DNA from: an uncultured Ilumatobacter sp.
GTDB taxonomy: Bacteria > Actinomycetota > Acidimicrobiia > Acidimicrobiales > Ilumatobacteraceae
Length of the DNA: 64,000 nt
Assembly: GCA_938091165.1 (NCBI GenBank)
Contig: CALKNK010000021.1
Location: 11,480-75,479 of the forward strand
Direction of reading: 5' to 3'
Shown: positions 8,159 through 16,946 of the stretch, piece after piece
Numbering within the stretch: the stretch's first letter is position 1
Layout of the letters: every line of letters begins with the position of its first letter
Translations under genes and position numbers: made by a program
The notes under the pieces: model-generated
Databases searched by the model: none
Told to the model about the DNA's origin: nothing
Seen by the model: the letters and a program-made list of their open reading frames with translations, nothing else

Positions 8159-8906
8159 GTCGGTAGACCGTTACATGCTGGGTCGAGTCATCGGTGAACG
8201 GCGAGCAGTCCATCGTCGACCATCGCGACTCGACACAAAACCCGGCAGTTGCCGCCATCGCGTCGAGCTGACCGAGCGTCGCCCAGCGCACCATCCAGGG
8301 GCGTAGTCGCACGCCGCCCGCCTCGGTCAACTCAACAAACTGGCCGCTTGCCTCCTGCCTATCGGGGGAGTGTTGCGACACGGACAGCACCACTCGGTTC
8401 GCCGTCATTGACCTGACCGACACGTCGGACCGGCTGCGGTTCTCGATGTTGGGGACGAATGCTTCGACAACGAATGCTCCGCCGACCGGTAGCCGTCCGG
8501 CGACGGCGTTGAAACACCGCTGTTGCGCTCCGTCCTCGAGCAAGTTGAAAAGGGTGTTGTATGCGACGAGGGCCGCATCGAACGGACCGTCTGGCAGATC
8601 GTCAACCATGTCGCCGGCGATTGCGGTAACGCGGCCCGATGGGTCGCGGAGCGTGAGCTGGGCGAGCATGGCGGTACTTGCGTCGATGCCGGTGACGCTC
8701 AGACCCGCTTCGACCATCGGGACGGCTAAGCGGCCGGTTCCCACACCTAACTCGAGAACGTGGCCACCGATGCCAGCTACGGCGACCATTCGCTGCACCG
8801 TGGCGCCGACGTCGGTGACATCGGCATACCAGTCGTCGTAGATTTCGGCGAAACCGTCGCCGTACGAGGTCGATTCGTAGCCATGCACCTCTGCAGTGTC
8901 GCGCAT
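8148..8906 (-). CDS. Class I SAM-dependent methyltransferase
   Basis: A 252-residue Rossmann-fold methyltransferase. Motif I, VLELGVGTGRLAVPM at about residues 50-64, binds S-adenosylmethionine; VTGIDAS at about 75 supplies the acidic motif II residue; FDAALVAYNTLFNL is motif IV; and a C-terminal GGVRLRPWMVRW follows. The N-terminal SYGDGFAEIYDDWY is characteristic of the small-molecule methyltransferase group (methyltransf_25/11). The substrate is unknown. A 47-residue membrane peptide gene may lie just upstream in the same direction, 11 bases away. Length and motifs suggest an intact gene. Confidence 0.85.
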   Translation of the reverse strand: MRDTAEVHGYESTSYGDGFAEIYDDWYADVTDVGATVQRMVAVAGIGGHVLELGVGTGRLAVPMVEAGLSVTGIDASTAMLAQLTLRDPSGRVTAIAGDMVDDLPDGPFDAALVAYNTLFNLLEDGAQQRCFNAVAGRLPVGGAFVVEAFVPNIENRSRSDVSVRSMTANRVVLSVSQHSPDRQEASGQFVELTEAGGVRLRPWMVRWATLGQLDAMAATAGFCVESRWSTMDCSPFTDDSTQHVTVYRLTG

Positions 8907-8917
8907 GAACTCCGATT

Positions 8918-9061
8918 TCAGCGCAGCATCAGGTCAGGGAGCGTTGCGCGATGGCTTCCATTGGTTTCCCTGAGGTCGAGCACCAAGACCGCAGCAGCGA
9001 GTCCCGCGAATACGCCTCCGATCAGACCGACGATGACCTTCGCTCTGATGATCGCCGACAT
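8918..9061 (-). CDS. Possible 47-residue single-span membrane protein
   Basis: A short open frame with ATG at 9061 whose product begins MSAIIRAKVIVGLIGGVFAG and continues with a hydrophobic run (residues about 8-29, rich in Gly, Ala, Val and Leu), then a charged tail DLRETNGSHRATLPDL. A single membrane helix with the N-terminus inside is likely. It precedes the methyltransferase gene by 11 bases in the same direction, which would make them a small operon. I know no family for it. The long hydrophobic segment without stop codons is the main evidence; a frame of this length could still arise by chance. Confidence 0.4.
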   Translation of the reverse strand: MSAIIRAKVIVGLIGGVFAGLAAAVLVLDLRETNGSHRATLPDLMLR

Positions 9062-9130
9062 TGCGATGGTGCGTTGCTTGTTGAACTGGATGCTTCAGGT
9101 ATCGCTCATTGGCGCCAAGTAAGGCACCGC

Positions 9131-9136
9131 TAGCCT
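9131..9136 (+). promoter_or_regulatory. -10 element of the cysteine desulfurase-mnmA operon
   Basis: TAGCCT ends 7 nt before the ATG at 9144, the spacing expected for a leaderless transcript. Confidence 0.45.
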
Positions 9137-9143
9137 TACAACC

Positions 9144-10286
9144 ATGTTGACCTACTTCGATCACGCTGCTTCAGCGCCAATGCGCAGTGAGGCGATCGAG
9201 GTGATGCAGCCGTATTTGCGAGATCAATACGCTAATCCGTCAGGATCGCATCGATTCGCACGGCAGGCACGTCAAGCTGTCGACGAGTCGCGTGACCGTG
9301 TTGCCTCGGCGTTGGGGTGTCGCCCCAACGATGTGGTCTTCACAGGATCTGGCACTGAAAGCGACAACATGGCCATTACCGGTGCGGTGCAACGCCTTGG
9401 CGGCGCCGCAGTGTGCCCGGCTGGCGAGCATCACGCTGTGCTTGAAGTCGTCGAACACTGCGGCGGAATCATCATCGGCGTTGATGCCGCAGGCCTTGTC
9501 AACCTTGATGACCTGGCTGCGCAGCTTGAGGGTCGAAACGTTGCGATCGTCAGCGTCATGACGGTCAACAACGAGGTCGGATCAATCAACGATCTCGAAG
9601 CTGTCAGTCGGGTGGTGCGGCGACACGCTCCTGGCGCGCTTGTTCACACTGATGCTGTTCAGGCCGTGTGTTGGGTTGACCTGCGCAATGTGACGCCGCA
9701 CGTCGACCTGATGTCGCTGAGTGCGCACAAGTTTGGCGGCCCAAAGGGTGTGGGCATTCTCGTCGAAAATGGCGGGCCGAAGATCGATCCGTTGATCATC
9801 GGTGGCGGCCAGGAGCGCGAGCGTCGGAGTGGCACTCACAACACGGCTGGAATCGTCGCCGCAGCCGTGGCTATTGAGCTGGCCGACGTTGAGCGGGCGG
9901 CGGAGATCGCCCGGCTGAGTATCCTCCGTGACCGACTCGTCGATGGGTTGCAAGCATCCCTTGATGGTGTCCACGAAACGCTGTCCCGCTCCGACAAGGT
10001 TGCGGGCTTTGCTCACGTGTGTTTCGAGGGCGTCGAGAGCGAATCGCTGCTTTATCTCCTTGATGAGGCTGAAATGTGTGCCTCAGCAGCCTCGGCGTGT
10101 GCCAGCGGAGCCATGGAACCATCGCACGTTCTCGCTGCTATGGGCGTGCCGCCAGAACGTGCGCTCGGTGCGTTACGGATGACACTTGGTCACACCACGA
10201 CCGAAGCGGATGTGGAACGGGGCATCGAGGTCGTCGTCGCTGCAGTCGCTCGGCTCCGTCAGCGCTCTGCACAGGCGGCGTCATGA
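9144..10286 (+). CDS. Cysteine desulfurase (NifS/IscS family)
   Basis: A 380-residue PLP enzyme that removes sulfur from cysteine as an enzyme persulfide. The PLP lysine is Lys196 in SLSAHKFGGPKG, the cofactor-binding His is in GEHHAVLE, and the catalytic Cys319 is in the loop SACASGAMEPSHVL. The loop is of the long group I (IscS/NifS) type. Its stop overlaps the mnmA start (ATGA), so its main job is probably to supply sulfur for 2-thiouridine formation in tRNA; it may also serve Fe-S assembly, since the same pair neighbours these functions in mycobacteria. A TAGCCT element 7 nt before the ATG suggests a leaderless operon mRNA. Confidence 0.92.
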   Translation: MLTYFDHAASAPMRSEAIEVMQPYLRDQYANPSGSHRFARQARQAVDESRDRVASALGCRPNDVVFTGSGTESDNMAITGAVQRLGGAAVCPAGEHHAVLEVVEHCGGIIIGVDAAGLVNLDDLAAQLEGRNVAIVSVMTVNNEVGSINDLEAVSRVVRRHAPGALVHTDAVQAVCWVDLRNVTPHVDLMSLSAHKFGGPKGVGILVENGGPKIDPLIIGGGQERERRSGTHNTAGIVAAAVAIELADVERAAEIARLSILRDRLVDGLQASLDGVHETLSRSDKVAGFAHVCFEGVESESLLYLLDEAEMCASAASACASGAMEPSHVLAAMGVPPERALGALRMTLGHTTTEADVERGIEVVVAAVARLRQRSAQAAS

Positions 10287-11326
10287 AGGTGATGTGCGCA
10301 ATGAGCGGTGGCGTTGACTCGTCGGTGGCTGCACTCCTGCTGCGCAATGCAGGCCACGAAGTGGTTGGCGTCACGATGAAACTGTGGGGCGGCGACAGCG
10401 ACACCGGCTGCTGCTCAGTCAGCGATGTCGATGACGCACGGCGCGTAGCGCAACAACTCGGCATCGATCATCTCGTCTTTAACTTCGGTGACGACTTTGA
10501 CGCCCACGTAGTTGAGCCGTACGTCGAAGCGCATGCCAATGGGGTGACACCGAATCCGTGCATCGAGTGCAACCGATCGGTCAAGTTTGCGCGGCTCGCT
10601 GAGCGCGCTGTCCTTCTCGGTTTTGATGCTGTTGCTACCGGGCATCACGCCAACATTGGTCGAGACGATGATGGAAGGTTGACGTTGTTGCGTGGCGATG
10701 ACCCGAAGAAGGATCAGAGCTATGTGGTGCACATGCTCAATCAGGATCAGCTCGCACGCACGATGTTCCCAGTTGGTGGAATGCAAAAGTCGCAGGTGCG
10801 CGAGCTCGCAGCGCAGATCGACTTACGGACTGCTGACAAGCCCGACAGCCAAGATGTTTGCTTCATTACCTCGACGGGTGGTCGGGAATCGTTCCTTGGC
10901 GACCGTATCCCGTTTCATCGTGCCGAGGTCGTTGATCTCGACGGTACCTCGCTCGGTGAGGTCGAGTCTGTCGAAATGGTCACCATCGGGCAGCGCAAAG
11001 GGATCGGACTGCCGGGAGGCGGGCCAAAGCGCTACGTCGTGGATGTCGACCCTGTCGCACGTGTGGTCTCTGTTGGTGCGGACAGCGATCTGTTACGTAG
11101 TGAACTGATGGTGCACGCCATGTCGTGGGTCGACGATGCGGTGTCGGGTGATGTCCTCGTGCAGGCAAGCGCTCACGGGGCGACTCAGCGAGCCACCATC
11201 GAATGTAACCAGGATTCGGTGCGAGTGATATGGGCTCAGGAGCAACGCCGCATCGCTCCCGGCCAGAGTGTGGTGTTCTATGACCTGAGCGATCAGCGCG
11301 TGCTCGGCGGCGGCATCGCCAACTGA
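10283..11326 (+). CDS. mnmA: tRNA-specific 2-thiouridylase
   Basis: A 347-residue ATP pyrophosphatase that thiolates U34 of the tRNAs for Lys, Glu and Gln. The PP-loop SGGVDSS is at residues 8-14. The two catalytic cysteines are present: Cys96 in NPCIECNRSVKF, and Cys193 in DSQDVCFI. The GATGHHANI segment and KDQSYVVHML, used in tRNA binding, are also present. The start is fixed by the ATGA overlap with the cysteine desulfurase stop and by the immediate MKVMCAMSGGVD. Sulfur presumably passes from the upstream enzyme. The C-terminal beta-barrel domain is complete and the length is ordinary. Confidence 0.95.
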   Translation: MKVMCAMSGGVDSSVAALLLRNAGHEVVGVTMKLWGGDSDTGCCSVSDVDDARRVAQQLGIDHLVFNFGDDFDAHVVEPYVEAHANGVTPNPCIECNRSVKFARLAERAVLLGFDAVATGHHANIGRDDDGRLTLLRGDDPKKDQSYVVHMLNQDQLARTMFPVGGMQKSQVRELAAQIDLRTADKPDSQDVCFITSTGGRESFLGDRIPFHRAEVVDLDGTSLGEVESVEMVTIGQRKGIGLPGGGPKRYVVDVDPVARVVSVGADSDLLRSELMVHAMSWVDDAVSGDVLVQASAHGATQRATIECNQDSVRVIWAQEQRRIAPGQSVVFYDLSDQRVLGGGIAN

Positions 11327-11336
11327 ACAGATTGAG

Positions 11337-12197
11337 CTACGAGACAGGGATACCCCGTGCTGCTGCCGTGCGAAGTGCTTCACCAGGGCGGCTCGGGCTG
11401 ATCAGAAATCCGGTCATGTGGATCGCCCGACCGTTTGGCTCCTGCGGTGTAAAAGCGAAGACGGCCGTGACGGTTTCTGATGCCTGGACTTCTATTGCAA
11501 AACCGCTTGCGGGCCCCGTGAGGTCGGCCGCTTTGGTGTCAGCGGTAGCGAGACGCATCCCAGCAAGCTGATCTGTTCGGACCATCAATGTGTCGGCGAG
11601 TACGACTGGGTCATGCACGACGAGTCCGGCGGGAACGAGAACGAGCCAGCGTCGTGAGAGCCGATGCCATTTGGGAACGAGCAGAATGACTCCTGCGATA
11701 GCAAGCAAGGTAAGGATGCCGCCGACAATGAGGTTCCCGGAGGCGATGAAAATGGGTCCGAGTAGAAGCGCCGGCGCCCAAATAACCCACATCACGATTG
11801 CGGCTGAGCCAGCAGCCACCGGAAAGCGAAGCGGAAGTCGCTCCTCGTCGCCGTAAGACGAGGCCTGGACGAAGGCGCGGCCACAGTCGGCGGTGAAGAT
11901 CGCAACACACGCAACAGCAGCCGGCACGGTGAGCAGCGCAAGATCGAACGCAGTGGCTCCAGTAGTTGCAGCGATGACGGCAACAGCCAACGACAACGGT
12001 GCGCCGACCCGTGCGATGGTGAGCGACCGAACTGACGGAACAGCAAAGGCGGCGATGACGGCTCCCCATAACGTCCAGCACCCGACACCTGCTGCCCACC
12101 GCACTGCATCACTACGATCTGCGAGCGCGCCTTCGATCGCCGCTCCACCGATGATTGCGACGAGCGCCCATGCTCCTCGAGCGATCCACGCTGCCAT
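11337..12197 (-). CDS. Multi-pass membrane protein of unknown function
   Basis: A 286-residue protein with about six predicted membrane spans: residues about 7-25, 33-52, 62-82, 86-104, 128-150 and 152-175, rich in Ala, Val, Ile and Leu. The last 100 residues are soluble and contain RWLVLVPAGLVVHDPVVL, which resembles the bacterial PH-like fold found at the end of many actinobacterial membrane proteins, so a PH-like cytoplasmic domain is a possibility. I do not recognise the family. It is convergent with mnmA (10 bases apart) and divergent from the RNA methyltransferase gene. A TAGGAT element 6 nt before its ATG suggests a leaderless start. Confidence 0.65.
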   Translation of the reverse strand: MAAWIARGAWALVAIIGGAAIEGALADRSDAVRWAAGVGCWTLWGAVIAAFAVPSVRSLTIARVGAPLSLAVAVIAATTGATAFDLALLTVPAAVACVAIFTADCGRAFVQASSYGDEERLPLRFPVAAGSAAIVMWVIWAPALLLGPIFIASGNLIVGGILTLLAIAGVILLVPKWHRLSRRWLVLVPAGLVVHDPVVLADTLMVRTDQLAGMRLATADTKAADLTGPASGFAIEVQASETVTAVFAFTPQEPNGRAIHMTGFLISPSRPGEALRTAAARGIPVS

Positions 12198-12203
12198 GCC
12201 AAC

Positions 12204-12234
12204 ATCCTACGAGCCACCTTCGTTGACCTACTCT
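12204..12234. promoter_or_regulatory. Divergent leaderless promoters, membrane protein and RNA methyltransferase
   Basis: TAGGAT on the minus strand (12209-12204) is 6 nt before the ATG at 12197. TACTCT on the plus strand (12229-12234) is 8 nt before the ATG at 12243. The two transcription units start only about 45 bases apart. Confidence 0.45.
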
Positions 12235-12242
12235 GACCGCTG

Positions 12243-13253
12243 ATGAAGTTCCGGCTTTACCTTGAAACTGACTTGAACCGGGTGTTCACGAAGTCGTTGG
12301 GTGCAATTGCTGCAGCTGAGCTTGATGTAATTCTCACTTACTGTTTGATGGCTTCGGAGACGAAGATTTCCCCCGTGGAAGAGGGTCGGACTTCCTTTCT
12401 CGACTTCGATTTCGACGGGGAACGCGACGCGCTTGTCGAGCAACTCGGACGGCTTTCGGCCACCGCGGCAGCATTCGCAGTCCACGCACCGTCATCACTT
12501 GAACCGCTCCCGTTGCGCGAGCAACTTGCGTTCGGAACCGAGGTCGTGACAGCGCAGCGCTATAGAGGAAAGACGAGCGAACGGCTGACTCGCCTGATGC
12601 TCAACGTGGCAAGCGCTGCCGACACGTCTAAGGCGGTCGACGACCGTTCGGTACTCGACCCGATGTGTGGGCGCGGCACGACGCTGAATTGGGCTCTGCT
12701 TTACGGCGCCCGGGCGACAGGGCTTGACCTCGATCGCCGTGCGCTCGACGACTACGCAACCTTTCTCGAGCAGTGGGCGAAGATCAACCGTTACCCCCAC
12801 AAAATGCGGCGATACAAGAAACAGAACACCGAGTGCCGGCACTTCGACTTCACCGTGGCAGCCGATCGGGCGGTTCTCGCAGGCAAGACCGTCCCCGATA
12901 TTCGGACGTTTCATGCGCCAGCACACAGCGGAGCAGTGGCGGTAGGACGACACGCAATGATTGTTAGCGACCTCCCGTATGGGATTCAGCACCACGCCAG
13001 GTCTGACAGCAATCGCAAGCCGACCCCGATTGGAGATCTCGTTGAGAACGTCGCTGCGCTCTGGCCGTCGCAGATTCGAACCGGCGGCTCAGTCGCGCTG
13101 TCGTGGAATACGAAGACGCTGCGCGCCAGCGATCTAGCGGCGCTGCTCGAACGAGCTGGATTCGATACGGTTGCGACCCGTGGATTTGAGCATCAAGTTG
13201 ACCGTTCGATCAGCCGTGATGTGTTACTTGCGAGACGGTCCAATCGAATCTAA
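12243..13253 (+). CDS. Putative RNA methyltransferase (TRM11/UPF0020-like)
   Basis: A 336-residue SAM-dependent methyltransferase. The SAM motif is VLDPMCGRGTTLNWALLYG near residue 139, followed by ATGLDLD; the catalytic motif IV is SDLPYG near residue 241, a variant of the D/N-P-P-Y signature of base N-methyltransferases. The N-terminal 100 residues precede the catalytic domain where TRM11/RlmK-type enzymes have an RNA-binding part, but no clear THUMP domain is visible. The family modifies exocyclic nitrogens of RNA bases; guanosine-N2 in tRNA or rRNA is the likeliest target (inference). It ends with a basic SISRDVLLARRSNRI tail. Confidence 0.75.
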   Translation: MKFRLYLETDLNRVFTKSLGAIAAAELDVILTYCLMASETKISPVEEGRTSFLDFDFDGERDALVEQLGRLSATAAAFAVHAPSSLEPLPLREQLAFGTEVVTAQRYRGKTSERLTRLMLNVASAADTSKAVDDRSVLDPMCGRGTTLNWALLYGARATGLDLDRRALDDYATFLEQWAKINRYPHKMRRYKKQNTECRHFDFTVAADRAVLAGKTVPDIRTFHAPAHSGAVAVGRHAMIVSDLPYGIQHHARSDSNRKPTPIGDLVENVAALWPSQIRTGGSVALSWNTKTLRASDLAALLERAGFDTVATRGFEHQVDRSISRDVLLARRSNRI

Positions 13254-13318
13254 GTGCAGCAGTAACAATTGCGCCAGTGATCGGGTCGGAGTCAGCTGAC
13301 GGTTTCGCCGATGCTGGC

Positions 13319-13729
13319 TCAAGGTTCAAGGACGACCCAACCGCGGCGTTGTAGCTCAGCGGCGAGGTCCTCGACGGGCACCCTGTCGAGCGCAATGCCA
13401 GAGGCTGCTTGCTTCTTCGGTGGTGTGCCCTTGGTCTTCGCTTGCGGCTCCGACTTGGGAGCGCTCGGTGGCGGCGGCTGAGGAGCGCGCTTGGAGCCGG
13501 GTGGATGCGAGCCGGGCGGTGGACCGTCGCCGTAGATCTCAGACTCGAGTTGCTGGATGAACTCATCGGCTTCGTTACGGGTAAACTTCCCGCTGGCCTG
13601 CCGTTGGGTGAAGCCCATTGGGCCGCGCGCATCGCGAAAGTCGCTGTGACCAGCCGCCTCAAGCAATTCGAGAAGCTCGCGGATTTGCTTTCCGGTTGCC
13701 GGTGGGCCTGCCGATTGTCCAAACGCCAT
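13319..13729 (-). CDS. Conserved hypothetical protein with proline-rich linker
   Basis: A 136-residue soluble protein that I do not recognise. Residues 1-65 form a compact, helix-rich part (GKQIRELLELLEAAGHSDF, then GFTQRQASGKFTRNEADEFI). Residues about 70-110 are a low-complexity Pro/Lys/Ser linker, and the last 25 residues (VPVEDLAAELQRRGWVVLEP) form a short C-terminal helix-strand motif often seen as a peptide module in actinobacterial small proteins. Codon use and the ordered segments at both ends argue that it is real. It lies between an RNA methyltransferase and a MetE-like gene, both on the other strand. GGTGAG before the ATG may serve as a ribosome binding site. Confidence 0.6.
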   Translation of the reverse strand: MAFGQSAGPPATGKQIRELLELLEAAGHSDFRDARGPMGFTQRQASGKFTRNEADEFIQQLESEIYGDGPPPGSHPPGSKRAPQPPPPSAPKSEPQAKTKGTPPKKQAASGIALDRVPVEDLAAELQRRGWVVLEP

Positions 13730-13849
13730 ATCTCACCCTGCCATACGCACGTGCTGTTATGGCAGAGGCGGTTCATTGTGTCCGGCTGATCGAAAGTGAT
13801 GGGAGTCTTGGATTCGGTTGTGACCGGTGGCGCGTGAAACGATGGCAGA

Positions 13850-14779
13850 GTGATTGCGGAAAATAGTCGCTTTGCTAACGGCGCGGCGACGAGCACTGGA
13901 GGGCTTCCGCATCGCGATGCTGCCGCCGCTGCTGCGTTCGCTATAGGTGAATTTGAGATTGCCACTATTCCGTCCCTTCCCAACGTTGCTGACATCACTG
14001 CTGTGGCGCTGGCGGCCGATGAGTTTGACGATTCGTCATTTGACGGACTGCACGCCTTTCTCGCCCTCAGTCGGCTGGTCCAGTTCGACGGTGAGCCGAT
14101 CGCGTGGCACTTGCCTGGTCCGCTCACAGTCGGCGTATCGCTGTGCGATGCCGGCCTTGCGTCAGCGGACGCTTTCGCCCTCTCTGGCAGGGTCATCGGT
14201 TCGCAGTTGGTCGAAATTGCGGCAGAAGTGAGTCGCGTGCTGCCGCGTTCACCGCAACTTGTGATGATCGACGAGCCGGCACTTGCCGACCTGATGCGGC
14301 CCGAATTTCCAATCCCTCCGGATCTTGCTGTCGACGGTATGTCAAGCGCGATGGCTGCGTTGCCTCATGATGTGGTCGCCGGCATCCACTGCAACTTGCG
14401 ATGCGATGTAGCGACGATGCTGGCGTCTGGCCCCGCTGTCATCTCGGTGTCTGTCACCGATGACCTTGTCAACTGGGCTGGCTACATCGATCGCTTTCTC
14501 GAGGACGGGGGCGTCATCGCATGGGGCGTTGTGCCGACCGGTGGGCCGATCGCTGCGGGTGCTGATCGATACTGGCGGGCGTTGAGCGACGTATGGTGCG
14601 AACTTGTGCGTCGCGGTTGTGACCCTGTTGCCCTTCGTCGGCAGAGCATGGTCACACCGGGTGCCGGCCTTGAGGGTCATGGCGTGCCGGTCGCACGACG
14701 TCTGGCCCGGCTGACCGCAGACGTTGCCAAACGCGTTCGGGACCAGTCCAACGCCACGCGTTTCGCCCTCGGCGCTTGA
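13850..14779 (+). CDS. MetE C-terminal-domain-like protein next to ligA
   Basis: A 309-residue protein, GTG start, with the fold of the C-terminal domain of cobalamin-independent methionine synthase. Visible landmarks are IAWHLPGPLTVGVSLCDAG, VMIDEPALAD (the I-D-E-P motif of MetE-like TIM barrels), VVAGIHCNL and a C-terminal VTPGAGLEG. It lacks the N-terminal half of MetE, and in VAGIHCNL the His and Cys are adjacent instead of the H-x-C spacing of the MetE zinc site, so methionine synthase activity is doubtful. A similar gene lies beside ligA in mycobacteria (Rv3015c), also uncharacterised. It ends 46 bases before ligA, in the same direction. Confidence 0.7.
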   Translation: MIAENSRFANGAATSTGGLPHRDAAAAAAFAIGEFEIATIPSLPNVADITAVALAADEFDDSSFDGLHAFLALSRLVQFDGEPIAWHLPGPLTVGVSLCDAGLASADAFALSGRVIGSQLVEIAAEVSRVLPRSPQLVMIDEPALADLMRPEFPIPPDLAVDGMSSAMAALPHDVVAGIHCNLRCDVATMLASGPAVISVSVTDDLVNWAGYIDRFLEDGGVIAWGVVPTGGPIAAGADRYWRALSDVWCELVRRGCDPVALRRQSMVTPGAGLEGHGVPVARRLARLTADVAKRVRDQSNATRFALGA

Positions 14780-14825
14780 TCTGGCTGACGAGATCGCTCG
14801 GCCCGGCCGAATATCCTCCATACTG

Positions 14826-16946
14826 ATGTCCTCCGGCGAATCGTCAGCCCGCACACCACGCCATCTCGAAGCTCGCGTTGAAACGTTACGGACCCAGCTC
14901 GCTCATCACAATGAGCGCTACCACACCTTGGACGACCCAGAGATCAGTGACGCCGACTACGACGATTTAGTACGCGAACTGCGCTCCCTGGAAGCAGAAT
15001 ACCCAGAGCTAGCGACCGACACGTCGCCGACCCAGCAGGTCGGCGCCGCAACGAGTGCAACTTTCGACCCGGTGGTGCACCGGGTGCCGATGATGAGTCT
15101 TGACAATGCGATGAATCGCGATGAGCTCGTCGCGTGGGCTGAGCGTGTGGTGAAGGGCCTTGACGGTCAGGTTCCTACCTTCGTCTGCGAGCTCAAGTTC
15201 GATGGCCTTGCGATGAGTATTCGCTACGAGGACGGGCAATTTGTGCAAGCGGCAACTCGCGGCGACGGCATGGTCGGCGAAGACGTCACAGCAAATGTGG
15301 CGACCATTGCTGACATTCCACACAGGCTCTCGAAGCCATCAGGCAACGACGTCCCAGCGGTTGTTGAGGTTCGCGGCGAGGTGTACATGGGGACGTCGGC
15401 ATTCGAACGCCTGAACGAGCGGACGGTCGCTGCTGGTGATAAGCCATTTGCCAATCCGAGGAACTCTGCAGCCGGAAGTCTGCGACAGAAAGATCCAAAC
15501 AAGACGGCAGAGCGGGAGCTTTCGTTCTGGGCTTATCAGCTTGGGGATGTGGATGGCGGGCCAGTCTTCTCCAGTCATGCTGACACCCTGGCCTGGGTTG
15601 GCGAGCTCGGCTTTCCTGCGAACGAACATGTGCAGCGCTTTCCATCAATCGATGAGGTTGCTGCCCATTGCCTGCACTGGCGGGATCGTCGACACATGCT
15701 CGACTACGAGATAGATGGAATCGTGATTAAGGTTGATGACCCGGTCCAGCAGGACCTACTCGGCTCAACCTCTCGTGCCCCGAGGTGGGCTATCGCGTAT
15801 AAGTTCCCACCGGAAGAACGGACCACGACGCTTCTCAATATTAGCGTTTCTGTCGGACGGACCGGTCGAGCGACGCCGTTCGCAGTCCTCGACCCAGTCT
15901 TTGTCGGTGGATCGACTGTGGGAATGGCGACCCTTCACAATCGCGAACAGGTCGCTGTCAAGGATGTTCGACCTGGCGACATGGTCATTGTTCGTAAGGC
16001 TGGCGACGTGATACCCGAGGTTGTCGGCCCGGCGCCACTCAACAAGCGTCCGAAGGGCAGTGTGGCCTGGGAGTTCCCGGTCAACTGCCCGAGTTGTGGC
16101 GTGGCGCTGATACTCCCTGACGGCGAGGCTGACACGCGCTGCTTCAACACGGCGTGTCCGGCAAAACAGGTCGCCAAAATCGCCTACTTCGCCTCACGCG
16201 GGGGAATGGACATCGAGGGACTCGGCGAGCAGATGGTTGAGAAGCTCATCGACGCCGATTTGATTGCCGATGCTGCTGATCTCTACTCACTCACTGTTGA
16301 GCAACTCGTGGCGCTTGATCGTATTGGCGTAACCAGTGCCACAAACCTGGTCGACTCGATCCGAGAATCCAAGGAACGGCCTCTTCAAAAATTCATGCGA
16401 TCCCTTGGCATCCGGCACTTTGGTCCAGCAGCATCGCAGGCACTCGCTGCTGAGTTCCGCACACTCGACGCCATCATGGGACAGACGACCGAAGAGCTAG
16501 CCGCCGTCGATGGCGTGGGTGGGGTCATAGCATCCACTATCTCGGAGTGGTTCGCAGCGCCTGAGAATCGTGCGTTCGTAGAGCGATTCCGAGATGCCGG
16601 GCTCAACTTCGGTGATCCGAAGGAAGCCGCTCGGGCAGCAGAGGCGAAGGCGCTCACCCCTCAATCGTTGACGGGGAAGACCGTGGTCGTGACGGGAGCA
16701 GTCCCGGGCTACACCCGCGAGCAAGCCGCTGAGGCAATCACCTTGCGCGGTGGGAAGAGCCCCGGCAGCGTTAGTAAGAAGACCCTCGCCTTGGTCGTCG
16801 GCGACCACGCCGGTGCGAGCAAGCTCGCCAAAGCTGAAGCGCTCGGTGTGCCTCTCGTCGCAGTGACCGACTTCGAAGAGCTGCTAGCTACGGGCGAAGT
16901 GCCCGGAGTCGAGCTACTCGAGACTGACGTCGACGAACCGACCTAG
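14826..16946 (+). CDS. ligA: NAD-dependent DNA ligase
   Basis: A 706-residue LigA that seals nicks during replication and repair using NAD. The adenylation lysine is Lys124 in CELKFDGLAMS; the Ia domain with HHNERYHTLDDPEISDADYD lies at about 27-46, the OB fold follows, then a four-cysteine zinc finger (CPSCGVALILPDGEADTRC and NTACPAK), helix-hairpin-helix repeats and a C-terminal BRCT domain (LTGKTVVVTGAVPGYTREQA). I choose ATG 14826 because it gives a normal LigA N-terminus, lies after the upstream stop, and follows a TATCCT element by 8 nt. The last codons overlap the convergent gene by 4 bases. Confidence 0.97.
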   Translation: MSSGESSARTPRHLEARVETLRTQLAHHNERYHTLDDPEISDADYDDLVRELRSLEAEYPELATDTSPTQQVGAATSATFDPVVHRVPMMSLDNAMNRDELVAWAERVVKGLDGQVPTFVCELKFDGLAMSIRYEDGQFVQAATRGDGMVGEDVTANVATIADIPHRLSKPSGNDVPAVVEVRGEVYMGTSAFERLNERTVAAGDKPFANPRNSAAGSLRQKDPNKTAERELSFWAYQLGDVDGGPVFSSHADTLAWVGELGFPANEHVQRFPSIDEVAAHCLHWRDRRHMLDYEIDGIVIKVDDPVQQDLLGSTSRAPRWAIAYKFPPEERTTTLLNISVSVGRTGRATPFAVLDPVFVGGSTVGMATLHNREQVAVKDVRPGDMVIVRKAGDVIPEVVGPAPLNKRPKGSVAWEFPVNCPSCGVALILPDGEADTRCFNTACPAKQVAKIAYFASRGGMDIEGLGEQMVEKLIDADLIADAADLYSLTVEQLVALDRIGVTSATNLVDSIRESKERPLQKFMRSLGIRHFGPAASQALAAEFRTLDAIMGQTTEELAAVDGVGGVIASTISEWFAAPENRAFVERFRDAGLNFGDPKEAARAAEAKALTPQSLTGKTVVVTGAVPGYTREQAAEAITLRGGKSPGSVSKKTLALVVGDHAGASKLAKAEALGVPLVAVTDFEELLATGEVPGVELLETDVDEPT

